Assembly (NCBI GenBank): GCA_026770025.1
Contig: JAMXDE010000080.1
Location: 57,912-121,911, forward strand
DNA length: 64,000 nucleotides
Direction of reading: 5' to 3'
Source: Craspedostauros australis
Taxonomy: Eukaryota; Bacillariophyta; Bacillariophyceae; Mastogloiales; Achnanthaceae
The translations under genes and the position numbers were made by a program. The notes under the pieces were generated by a model. The model saw only the letters and a program-made list of their open reading frames with translations, ran no database searches and was not told where the DNA came from. Each line of letters starts with the position of its first letter. Positions within the stretch are counted from its first letter, which is position 1. Below, piece by piece: positions 28,231 through 38,414 of this stretch.

Positions 28231-29835
28231 TTATGATTCGACGGCATCGCCGCCACCACCGCCACAACAAGCCCGCCAATTGTTCAGTTCGATTTGTACC
28301 GCTTCAATGATTGGCGCAATGCCGGCACACAAGTTGTCCGCGCGCCCCTGTTTGCGGTCGCGCAAGGACTGCATACTTGCATACGCTTCACTGGTGTTCC
28401 TACCCAAGAAGATGTGCGCATGATGCAAGCCGCAGACTGTGGCCAACGAACCAAAGAAGTCGGGCAAGTAGTACTTGGACGGGAAGATTTCGATCACCGA
28501 TCCGCATCGCGGCATGAAGAAGATACCGGTGAGCTGCGCACCGTGTGGTGCGATGAGAATGTCGACGTTGGTGAATGCCCGCGCTTGGTCCTGATAGGAC
28601 ATGTCCTCAAAGTAGAATACGGGTGGTTTGTAGGGGAGGTGGAAATGCTCCTGCAGGCGCAGCGATATCGTCGTAGATTGCAGAAGGCGGCGAGTCACAC
28701 GTCGATTCAGAATGGCGATGCGCGGAAATGTGCTGTTGGTCAAGTGATGTTGGATGGAAGCCCCACCGCCGTCGCTGGTTTGAACTTCTGAACCACTGGC
28801 ACCTCCGCAATACGTCGTTTCGCTTGGAAGGATTGGAATCAGTTCCATGGCTTTGCTTCGGAAGTGTGGCACATCCGTGATGTTTCCCACGCGAAAAATG
28901 TTGCTGTTTCTGGACCATGCAACCAACATGCCGCGTTTCTTGCCCTTCGCGTTTTTGACGTATTCAGGTGGATTCGAGATTGTGGTATCCAGAATGATGT
29001 TGTTGCGATCCAACAATTCCACCAAGGCGGAGCTGAAGCTCGTTCGAGTCGTCATCGTGCGCTTCTGCTCCGGGCTCAGCATCATGATATACTTGGCGCG
29101 GGGGAAACGCCGCCACATGGACCAGCACTGGAGGATGTGCTGCAGGGCGTGGGGGAAGTGATGCATGTCGCTGCGTTGAGAAATTGCGCAGACCGCCGTG
29201 TGCAATGGTTTGTTTCCCGCGGCCAGCCTCTTCTGATCCGTATCCATGCAATTACCATGCACACATTTGATGATCTTGATGATCGGGAACGTTCGTTCAT
29301 ATTTCAAGCTTGCGTACATCACTGGAAGTGAAGCATCGGTGACGTTGCAAGCTGAATCTGAGGGTTCCGCGAACATCGGATCAGCCTCTTGCACGGTCAT
29401 GAAGCGTGGGAATTGCACGATTCGTGACATCAAACCCGATGGTACGACTTGTATCGGTTGTTTTGTGGACCCTTGTTGTGTCGGCTGCTGAGTTGGCTGC
29501 TTCGTCGGTGGTTGTGTGGATGCTTGTTGTGTCGACTGCTCCGTAGATTGCACCGTTTCATGTTCTGCCTGTGAATGCTCTTGAATCTGCATCGGCGGCT
29601 CTGTGGAGAATCGCTCAGTATTCGTAGGCACTGACGTATTTGTCTCCAACCCGATTTGCGGCAGCGTCAATCGCTGTTCCGCAACCGGCAACCCTTGAGA
29701 TGGGATTGACATTGCGGCCTCATACTCATCGAGATTGGTGGGGATTGCCGTCATGGACGTCAACAACGAGGCCACAAACATGATCATGGTCACCACGGCT
29801 ACGACGGCCTTTCCGATCGTCCGTGCGCGCATCAT
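28231..29835 (-). CDS. GT61-like glycosyltransferase, type II membrane protein
   Basis: 534 aa, start chosen at ATG 29835 (CACCATGATG context); the open frame extends upstream only to a TTG at 29943. A hydrophobic anchor (GKAVVAVVTMIMFVASLL) near the N-terminus is followed by a Q/T/P-rich stem and then a lumenal catalytic domain. The core has VFYFEDMSY, then NVDILIAPHGAQLTGIFFM with CGSVIEIFP, the signature of the GT61 (DUF563) family, whose members add pentoses or GlcNAc in the Golgi or ER. The donor and acceptor sugars cannot be told. The gene lies tail-to-head with a paralogue at 30260-31819 on the same strand and a decayed copy downstream, so it is part of a tandem family. Confidence 0.8.
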   Translation of the reverse strand: MMRARTIGKAVVAVVTMIMFVASLLTSMTAIPTNLDEYEAAMSIPSQGLPVAEQRLTLPQIGLETNTSVPTNTERFSTEPPMQIQEHSQAEHETVQSTEQSTQQASTQPPTKQPTQQPTQQGSTKQPIQVVPSGLMSRIVQFPRFMTVQEADPMFAEPSDSACNVTDASLPVMYASLKYERTFPIIKIIKCVHGNCMDTDQKRLAAGNKPLHTAVCAISQRSDMHHFPHALQHILQCWSMWRRFPRAKYIMMLSPEQKRTMTTRTSFSSALVELLDRNNIILDTTISNPPEYVKNAKGKKRGMLVAWSRNSNIFRVGNITDVPHFRSKAMELIPILPSETTYCGGASGSEVQTSDGGGASIQHHLTNSTFPRIAILNRRVTRRLLQSTTISLRLQEHFHLPYKPPVFYFEDMSYQDQARAFTNVDILIAPHGAQLTGIFFMPRCGSVIEIFPSKYYLPDFFGSLATVCGLHHAHIFLGRNTSEAYASMQSLRDRKQGRADNLCAGIAPIIEAVQIELNNWRACCGGGGGDAVES

Positions 29836-30259
29836 GGTGCAAGCGCTTCTCCGATCACGGGGGAAATCAAGGTTGATGGCGGAGATGGAATGATTGTGAT
29901 CATGTCCAAGCCCAAGTCGGAATGAGGCCAACAATGACAACAATGACGTGATGCGTCGGAACGAGCCGTTGATTTTGTTCGCTCACATTGTAGTCGAACG
30001 AGTCGAATATCAATGGTGATTTTCGCGCCAAGTTCACTGCATTCAATGGAAACAATGACAGGAGACGAATCTGCAGAATAGTACTATATGGTATTATACG
30101 AGTAGTCCTGATGAGAGTTCCTCGAAGAGAGGCAGTGTGGGTCGTACGAGTACTAGTCGCAAGCAGGAAAATCATGCTTCATTGAGTGCGTATCCCTTTC
30201 CGACTCAGCTCGTTCTTCAACTCTGCCCGCTGCTTCGTGCGTGCCTCCAGCCACACTCC
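29836..30259. other. Intergenic spacer between two GT61-like genes
   Basis: 424 bp between the stop of the upstream gene (TAA at 30262-30260, minus strand) and the ATG of the next. It should hold the promoter of the 28231-29835 gene. I saw no clear TATA box or conserved motif. Confidence 0.45.
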
Positions 30260-31819
30260 TTATGACATCACCGCCGCCTCGTCCCCAAACCCACAACACC
30301 GTCGCCACTCATCAATCTGCGTGCGCACGGCTTCCAAAATCCGCGGCGCCGGCAGGCACAATTGCTTATTGCGCGCTGCGCTGCGCGATGTCAATGTCTT
30401 CATGACCTCGACCGCCTCTGCTTGCATGTTGGTGCCCAAGTAGATGTAGGAATGATTCAGCAGGGAGATGCGCGCCAGGCGTCCGTAGAAGACGGGATAA
30501 TCCAATCCCAACGGAAACGATTCGATCAGCGATCCGCACTGCGGCATGAAGAAAGCGCCGGTGCATTGCGCGCCGTGCGGTGTTACGACGATATCGGCCT
30601 GCAGGAAGGTTTCCGCCTGGTGATCGAACGAGAAGTCTTCGAAGTAAACGACGGGCGGCCGGTAGGATAATCCCAATTCGTCTTGCAACAGCCGCGCGAT
30701 GGAATCGGGAGCGAGCAAACGACGTGCGCCCTTTCGATTGATGATAACGATGCGCGGCATGGGCAGCGCGTGCTGCTGTGGTTTCGTGACATTGCTGGGG
30801 AAGAGCGGATTGTCAATGTGCAAGTTTTTGGAGCAATATTCGATGGAATCGCGATGCGACGAAATCGATTCCAACATTTTCTGCCTGAAATCCTTGAGAT
30901 CCTCCGTATCGGCGATTTTGTATCCTTTGAATTTGCTGGTCACGCCCACGAAGAGCTTGTTGGCATCGCCATTGTAGGTTTGTGAGTAGTTCTTGGGTGT
31001 TGTGAAGTTGGAGTCCACGATGACGCCCTGCGCCGTGATCATGCTCGTGAGGCCGAGGTTGAAGGTGCTTCCCGTCGTCATGGAACGGTTCTGGATGTCA
31101 TCCAGCAGCATGACGTGCTTGGAGTTGGGGTACCGACGCCACAACGACCAGCACTGCAGAAGATGCTGCAGCTTGTGGGGAAAAGGGCCAAACACTGAGC
31201 CTCCAGCGATGGCACAGGCCACGGTTTCAGGCTGATTGGCGGAGTCGCCCGGTGGGAACTTGCTGAAGTTGCCGTCGAGGCACCCAATGAATTCATGGAG
31301 CGGATAACTGGTCGGGAAGTTGCCGGTAAGGTACCGGCCGGGAAGATCGGGATCCGTGATGGTGCAGTTGGCGTCGGTCGCCTCCGCGAAGGCGGCATTG
31401 TGCTGTTGTTGCATGATGAAGTCTGGGAAGTACGTAGCGTCTGACGTTGATGGTGTCGACTGTGTCGATATTGTCGTTGTGGATTGTGATTGCGTCGTTG
31501 CTTCTGTCGTTGTTACTTGCGTAGTCGTCGGTTGCGTAGTCGTTGCAGATTGCGGCTCCGCACTTCGTTCCATCTTCATCTGCTCTTCTGCTTGCTGCTC
31601 TTCCATACCTGCAATACCGCCATTGTCATTGTCATTGTCATTGCCATTGTGGGATACCGAGTTGCTGGCAAATACTGACTGCTGGGCGTACTGCTTCTCG
31701 GGGGCGACGTGGGTCAATTTGGTTGCGGAGAACAACGACATGACGCACAGCAGAATGATGAAGGCCGCTGACTTCATGATCTTTGTGTGTCGCCCGGTCA
31801 TGTTGTCAGCCTTCTCCAT
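30260..31819 (-). CDS. GT61-like glycosyltransferase, type II membrane protein, paralogue
   Basis: 519 aa, ATG at 31819. Residues about 15-33 (SAAFIILLCVMSLFSATKL) form a signal anchor. A stem rich in T, Q and S (TTTQPTTTQVTTTEATTQ) follows and resembles a mucin-like O-glycosylated stalk. The catalytic domain carries VVYFEDFSFDHQAETFLQ, then ADIVVTPHGAQCTGAFFM with QCGSLIESFP, the GT61 signature, and a conserved C-terminal WRRCCGFG that matches WRACC in the paralogue. The likely site of action is the Golgi lumen, modifying glycoproteins or wall polysaccharides. The 322 bp upstream reach directly to the TIR element inserted at 32141, so its promoter region was hit by a transposon. Confidence 0.8.
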   Translation of the reverse strand: MEKADNMTGRHTKIMKSAAFIILLCVMSLFSATKLTHVAPEKQYAQQSVFASNSVSHNGNDNDNDNGGIAGMEEQQAEEQMKMERSAEPQSATTTQPTTTQVTTTEATTQSQSTTTISTQSTPSTSDATYFPDFIMQQQHNAAFAEATDANCTITDPDLPGRYLTGNFPTSYPLHEFIGCLDGNFSKFPPGDSANQPETVACAIAGGSVFGPFPHKLQHLLQCWSLWRRYPNSKHVMLLDDIQNRSMTTGSTFNLGLTSMITAQGVIVDSNFTTPKNYSQTYNGDANKLFVGVTSKFKGYKIADTEDLKDFRQKMLESISSHRDSIEYCSKNLHIDNPLFPSNVTKPQQHALPMPRIVIINRKGARRLLAPDSIARLLQDELGLSYRPPVVYFEDFSFDHQAETFLQADIVVTPHGAQCTGAFFMPQCGSLIESFPLGLDYPVFYGRLARISLLNHSYIYLGTNMQAEAVEVMKTLTSRSAARNKQLCLPAPRILEAVRTQIDEWRRCCGFGDEAAVMS

Positions 31820-32141
31820 CTTGCTTGTTGCTGCTGTTGTTGTTGTTCTCTTCCAGTGATAGAGATGTTGTGGTCTTGCACTCGACTGGTACGTTGCGTC
31901 ACTCTGGTCTGCTATACGACCACTCGATTCACTCCACTTTACTTCGACTGGGTTGTGGTCGATGTTCTGTTAAAGTGGAAGCCCAGCTTTGATTGGCGTC
32001 GTTGTTGGAGTGGCTAGATCGTTCTCTTTGTGGAGTCTCCGTGTCCAATCACTTCGTATTCCGCAACAGCCTTGGGCCTTGTGTGTCGATCATGAGGAAT
32101 TCAGTGTCTCTGCGCTCTTGCGGAATCGAGAGGAGATCCCG
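31820..32141. promoter_or_regulatory. Presumed promoter region of the 31819 GT61-like gene
   Basis: 322 bp between the ATG and the left target duplication (CCG, 32139-32141) of the TIR element. It includes a CTT/GTT-rich 5' leader (near 31820-31850). No core promoter motif could be assigned. Confidence 0.35.
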
Positions 32142-32165
32142 CAAGGCACGGGAAAAACGTTGAAA
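32142..32165 (+). repeat. Left TIR of TIR element copy 1
   Basis: 24 bp, starting CAAGGCACGGGAAAAACG. It pairs with 40166-40189 with two mismatches. The same sequence, with a few changes, ends the element at 47032-51142. Confidence 0.85.
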
Positions 32166-32318
32166 CACGACTTAGAGCGTGTTCGACCACTTCGACGATT
32201 TACTTTGAATCGCTGAAGCCATGTTGAAGTTCGACTCAACTGATTGCAACATTCGTTCTAGAATAACGTTTTTAACGTCTATATGTTCAAAAAGCGAACT
32301 CCAATGACAACAAACTGA

Positions 32319-32495
32319 TTCAATGAAAGTAATGACGTTTCAATGAAAGTAATGACGTTTCAATGAAAGTAATGACGATTCAATGAAAGTAATAACGATT
32401 CAATGAAAGTAATGACGATTCAATGAAAGTAATGACGTTTCAATGAAAGTAATAGCGTTTCAATGAAAGTAATGACGTTTCAATGAAAGTAATGT
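32319..32495 (+). repeat. 20-bp tandem array, nine copies
   Basis: Core TTCAATGAAAGTAAT followed by a short variable part (GACG, AACG, AGCG). Copies begin every 20 bp from 32319 to about 32479, with no slippage. On the other strand the core reads TACTTTCATTGAA, which is one base from the TACTTTCATCGAA core of TIR copy 2. Confidence 0.95.
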
Positions 32496-32585
32496 CGGAC
32501 CACGACTGAACGACGAAAACACGACTCACACGATTTTGTCGAAACTCGACACAACTCACACAACCGCACACGATGAATCAGTTTT

Positions 32586-33389
32586 GTGTCATTCCAAAAC
32601 AACAAGAACTTGATGTGCGCGCTGCCTACATCAGTGAATGCAGCGAACGATAACGCTGGTTATACATGTGTTCTTGGTGCAAGTACTACCATTGCGTACT
32701 TTGCACGATTGGTACATTCTCTATTTGGCATTGTTGTGACACAGCACAACTGCAAAGCCAGAGCAAGAGCAAGAGAGACTGCGATCTATTATATTATATT
32801 ACATTACATTATATTATATTATATCATGTTTGTGTGGTATGGCAGAGTAGCTCGCGCTAGTATGTACAAGTGCTCCACAACTATCAGTGCTGCATCAGCA
32901 GCAGTGCCATCGCTGAAGGTATGTAGAGATTTCCCATAAATAAGTACTGGCCATCACTTGTGTTCAGGCATGTCTGTCACCATCCCTCCAAACTGCCACA
33001 TCCCCACCACAAGAACTGCACCAGTCTACCTATACCTCCTGACAATCCATATAGGAGTTGATTGTTGCTTGAACCTGCGGCCACAGTGAACCCTTGTACA
33101 TGCAAGCCACACAGATGAAGTGGAGCACACCATTGGTCTAATCACAATAACAGCTCAAGGATTATACTCAATTCACATGAGAATGCACCGACTGCACTTT
33201 TCTCCTCCTCCTTTCTACTCTTCCACTCACAAAGAGGGGGTACGGAATCTGGTTGCTGCATTGGTGTGGCTGGTGATGTGGCCAGTGCTGTGGTACTGCA
33301 AGTTGTGCAGGATGCGGCAGCTGTTGTCATCCAGTTGGTCATCTGTTGGAGCTGACTTGAGTGCCAAAGTGCATGACCAACCATTTACA
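32586..33389. other. Internal part of TIR element copy 1, no gene
   Basis: Non-coding to my reading. An AT microsatellite-like tract (ATTATATTATATTACATTAC and similar) lies at about 32785-32825. Confidence 0.5.
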
Positions 33390-35390
33390 TAGCCCATTTG
33401 ATACTTCGACAGTATTGCCAAGGAAAGGGCGCAGCTGTTCCATCCAACATCCGCTTGCTGTCTGCGGATATTGTTATCAGAGGGAGAGTTCTGCCAACTG
33501 CTGAGCGGTGGCACGCCTCTGCTGATCTTTCTTGGCCTCCCCACGATACCGGCGGTGACCAAGGGGTGCGTTTTCCAGGCCTTCATTTTCTGTCACATCT
33601 CCGAAAGATCTTCACTCCATGTGGATTGCATGAGCAGGCCTTGGCACAACCACATGTGATTTATATACTTGGTCTTTCCGCATGTTGGGCACCTGTTTCT
33701 GGTCCGCACATGCCACTGCTTCATCCGTTTCCTAGACATGATCTTGCTGTGGACTAGCTTGAAGGTGGCGCATTGTTTGGATTCACTCAACCTGGGCATT
33801 GCAGCCACCAATGCAACTTGGTCTTGGCCGACTTCACAAATAAACCGGCTCCAGAGGAACCTATCCATGAATTGGCAATTCCAGAGCTGCCCTGGCATGG
33901 CCTTATATGTGATGGGGGAGGGGGGGGATAGCTTTGTGTGGAGATGATAGCAGGCTATACTCTCTCCGTGCACCACTGATGTCCAGGCAATGCTTCCTTG
34001 TATCTCCATGCACCGCCAGTGCAAACCTGCCAACATGTCCACCAACATGTTCATGTGCGCCCAAGGGTCCTTGGCAGGAAGCCCCTTGTTGTCCTGGTGC
34101 CCTTTGACATGCCATCCAGTAGCTCAAGACTGCAGGTTGCAGGCAATGAAATGAGTAGTGCTTGCTAGATCGCTGTCCGCATCCTCCAGCCTGACGGTGC
34201 GCGCTGGATCGAGAACCACAAGCACTGATGCGTTGTCACAGGCGAGCTGCACGCGCCATTTGATCCCATGGACCAATTCGGCATGCTAGATCCACGCAAA
34301 TATGCTGTAGATACCGGTGAGCTCTGCTTGATGCGGTTGCATCAGCTGGTTCCCGCATGGCACCTTGTTCACAAATGTGAATGTGGAGACAGGGGTCAGA
34401 AACGGTGGTTGAATTTCTGTGGCTGGAGTGCCGATTCCATTTTGGATGACCCGTCCCTGCAGGCCACGCATATTGTGTTGCCAACACTGGTGATGAAGGC
34501 TTCCTCTTCACCAGTGGACACCATTTGTTTGACCGACCATCATTGACTGCACTCGGTGCTGCGGAGCAGCTGGCTGATGATTGCATTCATCCTCACTGTT
34601 GGATCGATGCAGTTCAATATGCAGCCTGGGACTAGCTAGTCCCCTTGCCAAGTGTTCATGAACTGGTAGCAATGGCTTCATGAGGGTGGTGCCTGTCTGG
34701 TGATGATACGTGCCTCCCCTGATCCCTCTGCTACATGCCCAATACAATGATCTTTGGCCCACTTCCTGGACTATCTGGCCGTCCTCCAACAAGAGGTAGC
34801 CTGGATGTCTCGAAAACAGACCGTATCAGGCCCTTGGCCTAGCTTAGATGTTGTTGATCACAATATTGGCTCCTGGCCAGGAGATGATGGCCGACCACCA
34901 TAGTTTCCATTGGGATAGCTACCACAATCCAAGCGGCAGCCATTTCAGACTCAAGTGAGGTTTGGTGTGCTCTCTGGGATGTAGGACTTGCTGTCATATG
35001 GCCATCCCATTTGTGTTGAGCAGGTCTGACTTCCATATGGCTTACAGGTGCACCAGGCATTGATTGATCATAGCCTCTTGCTTCTAGGAGTATTCTACTA
35101 GGAGGATTACATCCCTAGTGAGTTGGTTGTTCTGTCTTGGCAGTTGGAGAGGGGAAATGGAGACCTACATACGCATGTCAGCCTGCCACGTATTTTCCTG
35201 CATCCGGGTAGACAATGTGGAAGTGCAGAGATGCTCCATTCCACTAGGGTAGCACAGCCACACCTCTGGCAGCCCTGTCTCAAGCACCATGGCTTCCACC
35301 ATGAAGCGGAGACGCTTACCAGTGGTGGAGTAGTACTCCGTTGATCTAGTTGGCACATCAACCCACAGCCAAGCATCCGTCACCCAACTC
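33390..35390 (-). pseudogene. Remnant of a retroelement polyprotein: RNase H and C-terminal zinc-finger-like region
   Basis: Minus-strand fragments in several frames read in a consistent order. First comes TEYYSTTGKRLRFMVEA (near 35340-35280). An RNase H start-like AAAWIVVAIPMETMVVG (near 34960) and HQAELTGIYSIFAWI (near 34330) follow. Next is LACDNASVLVVLDPART (near 34230-34180), then HVKGHQDNKGLPAKDPW (near 34090-34040). The last part is a putative zinc-binding segment CPTCGKTKYINHMWLC (near 33690-33640). Order and motifs fit the RNase H and following region of an RT polyprotein. The E and D of the RNase H core are still visible, but stops and shifts make it dead. The RT itself is not seen. 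It sits inside the TIR element, either captured or inserted. Confidence 0.6.
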
Positions 35391-35763
35391 CCATCACATC
35401 ATTCTGCCTCAGCCAAATACTCAAATGGGAGACTGACGCAATCGACCAAACGGCAAGGACGATCAACCAAATGAGTCTTTGTATCAGCAACAACGCAAGA
35501 AAGACAAGCAGAAATCAAAATGGTAACAACACTACAGCAACAGTTGCACCATGGAAGATATAATATTATACATCTGGAACCCTACTTCTACTGCTTGTGG
35601 TAATGTTATAGATTGTGTTGCACAGTAAGGGCAAGCACTTGTTGTTGTGCGTGTGTTTGCATCATGCGCACGATTTTGTTTTTGTTCGAATGGCGGTCCA
35701 AACGTGGATTCGTCAAATCGTGAATCAAAGGACTCCCACAAACATTCGATGTCAGTCGTGACG

Positions 35764-35910
35764 TTTCAATGAAAGTAATCACGATTCAATGAAAGTAATC
35801 AGGATTCAATGAAAGTAATCACGATTCAATGAAAGTAATCACGATTCAATGAAAGTAATCGCGTTTCAATGAAAGTAATAGCGTTTCAATGAAAGTAATG
35901 ACGTTTCAAT
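35764..35910 (+). repeat. 20-bp tandem array, right side of TIR element copy 1
   Basis: Seven full copies of the TTTCAATGAAAGTAAT core at 20-bp spacing. An eighth copy is cut in two by the Harbinger insertion: TTTCAAT at 35904-35910 and AATGAAAGTAAT at 40012-40023. It has the same orientation as the array at 32319-32495, so the two arrays are direct, not inverted, repeats. Confidence 0.93.
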
Positions 35911-35946
35911 AGAGAGTTATCGCATTGTTTGGATTTCCATCGAGAG
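35911..35946 (+). repeat. Left TIR of the Harbinger element
   Basis: Starts AGAGAGTTATCGCATTG and pairs with 39976-40011. Confidence 0.9.
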
Positions 35947-36454
35947 AGTCCCGTGAGGGAGTCATGACCTGATAGAGACATTTTCCCGGGGGGTGGCGAG
36001 AAATCACCCCCTCGCTCGATGGAAATTATTTCCATTCGTGCTGCACGAAAGGAAATTATTTCCATCGAGAGAGTGGATCTCCTTCGGGAGAGTCCCGGAA
36101 AAATGTATCATTTCCACATGGAATATAGACTTTGGCCAATCATGTTGCGCCATTTCGTTCTAGTTTAGTCCTTCTTGTCCTCCACATCCATCTACATTGG
36201 CCACCATCGTAGACTTTTGCGTTCGTTTTGGAACAACAAAGAGAAAAACATCATCCATCACATCGCCATCACATCGCCATCACATCACCAGCGCTCGATT
36301 CTCTCATCTCAAGACAATCATCCATCACAACCCACCTCATGACTACACCTCGATGCTCTGCTTGGACCAACATCTTGCACGAGTTATTCTGATCACCACC
36401 ACAGACCACTGCACGTGTGGCTTCTGACACATAGTCTTCTTCCTGATATTCGTC

Positions 36455-37885
36455 ATGGACGGCTCTCCTCCTCCCGCTGATCCATCTATCGCCCCGTCGG
36501 AGACCAACAGCGACAGCGAGGTCACGACGAGTGGAAGGACTGGCGCACCAGCAACCTTTGTCTTTCCACCACCTGTGTTAGCCAAGAACGAGAAGCTCCC
36601 ACCTGGCTTTGAACACTGCACTTTCAGGTTCACGCTGGCGCAGCCTCAAGCCAACGTTGGTGCTGCCTTCGACGCGCGCAATGGCGACGACACCGATGCG
36701 ATGGCTGACTCTGGGAAGCCTCGCGCTTCACCATCAGGCACCCATCAGCCTCCGGCGCAACCATCGCCACCAAGCAACAGCAACAGCAACAACAGCAACA
36801 ACAAGAAGCGTGCGTACCGACGCAAGAAGGCGCCTCCACCTTCTTCCGTATCCTCTGTGGTGGCGACAGCGAGCGATGGCAACTTGGAATCCTCCGCCAG
36901 CGATTCTGCCCCGGTCGCCCGCCAATCCAGACGAACATCCTTCCCTCCCATGTACTATGATCTGAAGGGGAAGGTTGACTATTTCCCATGGCTGGTGAGC
37001 CCCCAGCCATGCGACCGAATCCTCATCGACGTCGTCGCCAGGGCTCCAAAAAAGCCATGGATACGTCCATACGGAGTCGCGTGGAGTGCAATCTGCCATG
37101 CAGTGCATGTTGAGAATTCGACGGTCTTTCCCACCGTCCCAACCAAGAAATCGCTCAAAGGGAGATTCGAAAATCTCATGAGCTTCACAGCTCAATACAA
37201 CCATGCCCATCCTCACAGGAGCGGCATGCATGAGAGTATCAAACTGTGGCTGGACGACCTCACCGAAATTCAACGGGATCGCCAGGAGTACATTGACGAT
37301 GCAATCGCATCCTCCCGAGAAACTGTGGGGCGCAAGAGGATTTCCACAAGGCAGGAGCAATGTATGCTTGGACGTCGCCCTCCTCGAATGCAGTCGCAAG
37401 CTGGGGCAGCGAGAACAGCACAGAGACAGAATGCGGCGGCGAGCAACAGCGACGACGCGACCTCAAGTTCGTCTTCTGTGGAGGTGGTAGCTTCCCCTAA
37501 ACGAAGCCCCAACGCACAACAGCAAATCCAGCAAACAGTCGGTCTCCTCGAGAAACTGGACGAAACTCAACGCCAGTTTCAAGCATGGCTCTCCACAGCC
37601 ATGCCTCCACGCCGTGCAGAACGCACAGAAGATTCTCCGATTGCTGCATCGCTCGCTGCTTCTCCGACCCCTCCAACTGTGGGGACAGCAGCAGCTTCCA
37701 ACAACAGCAACAGCGATCTCCTCCAGCTCGTGTTGAATCAGCATCAAATGATGATCAACATGAACCGCCATCTGGAGGAGGATAGGAAACAGGCGCAGCG
37801 CGAGACCTCACAGTTGCGCGAGTCGCAAATGAAGCTCTCGTCTGACGTCAGGTCTCTCGTCGACGCCCTATCTGGACCTCAACGC

Positions 37886-37921
<36 letters not shown>

Positions 37922-37984
37922 GACGACGACGACGACGAAGACAACAGCAGCAGCTGCAATGGCGACGACGGTGCGGGAAAATGA
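36455..37984 (+). CDS. Harbinger accessory protein, Myb/SANT-like DNA-binding
   Basis: 509 aa, ATG at 36455. The N-terminal 150 residues are low-complexity, with P/S/N/Q-rich runs and a basic KKRAYRRKKAPPP patch. A central globular region (about 165-280) has tryptophans and a motif, WSAICHAVH then TKKSLKGRFENLMSFTAQY, that fits the trihelix/Myb-SANT fold of Harbinger second proteins. A glutamine-rich predicted coiled coil follows near 350-450 (QQIQQTVGLLEKLDETQRQF), and the tail is an N/D/E-rich repeat. In this superfamily the second protein binds the element ends and helps bring the transposase to the nucleus. The Myb assignment rests on weak motifs and on its position beside the transposase. 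Confidence 0.65.
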
Positions 37985-38414
37985 TACTCACCCATTCTTT
38001 CCTCTCTGCATTTTCACATTTCATACCTTCTTTCCCGCAACCCCTCACATTTCGCAACACATCAACCAACCCATTCGTCGTGACATGCGTCGATCCAATT
38101 CGATGATCCATCCTTCAATGCATGCATGCATCCATTCATTCCATCCATTCATTCCTCTCTCCGCGCAAGAGACACTCCACCATGGCATACCAATCAACAC
38201 CAAGTAGAGAAGCCGACGCGCTGAAGCTCATGTGCGCACAGCCGCATGGTTCCTTCCGCGTCCACATGCATTCCATCAGAAAATCATTCCCATCATTCGC
38301 TCACCGCACGCAGCACAACACACACAGCACAAGTGCCTGCGCGCCATGAGTACTACATAATAGTTAGTCGAATGCGTATTACATGTACCTCATTAATTCT
38401 AACTGTTTGAATGC
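37985..38414. other. Intergenic between convergent Harbinger genes
   Basis: 430 bp separating the two stop codons. It is T/C-rich, with CATGCATG and CATTCATT repeats (38110-38150). No gene is seen. Confidence 0.5.

Noticed and set aside
30699-30985. Antisense gene overlapping the second GT61-like gene
   Set aside because: The frames are short, lack domains and mirror the codon pattern of the real gene.
32319-32495. CRISPR-like appearance of the regular 20-bp repeats
   Set aside because: The variable part is only 4-7 bp, there are no cas genes, the genome is eukaryotic, and the arrays lie in fixed positions inside transposon ends.
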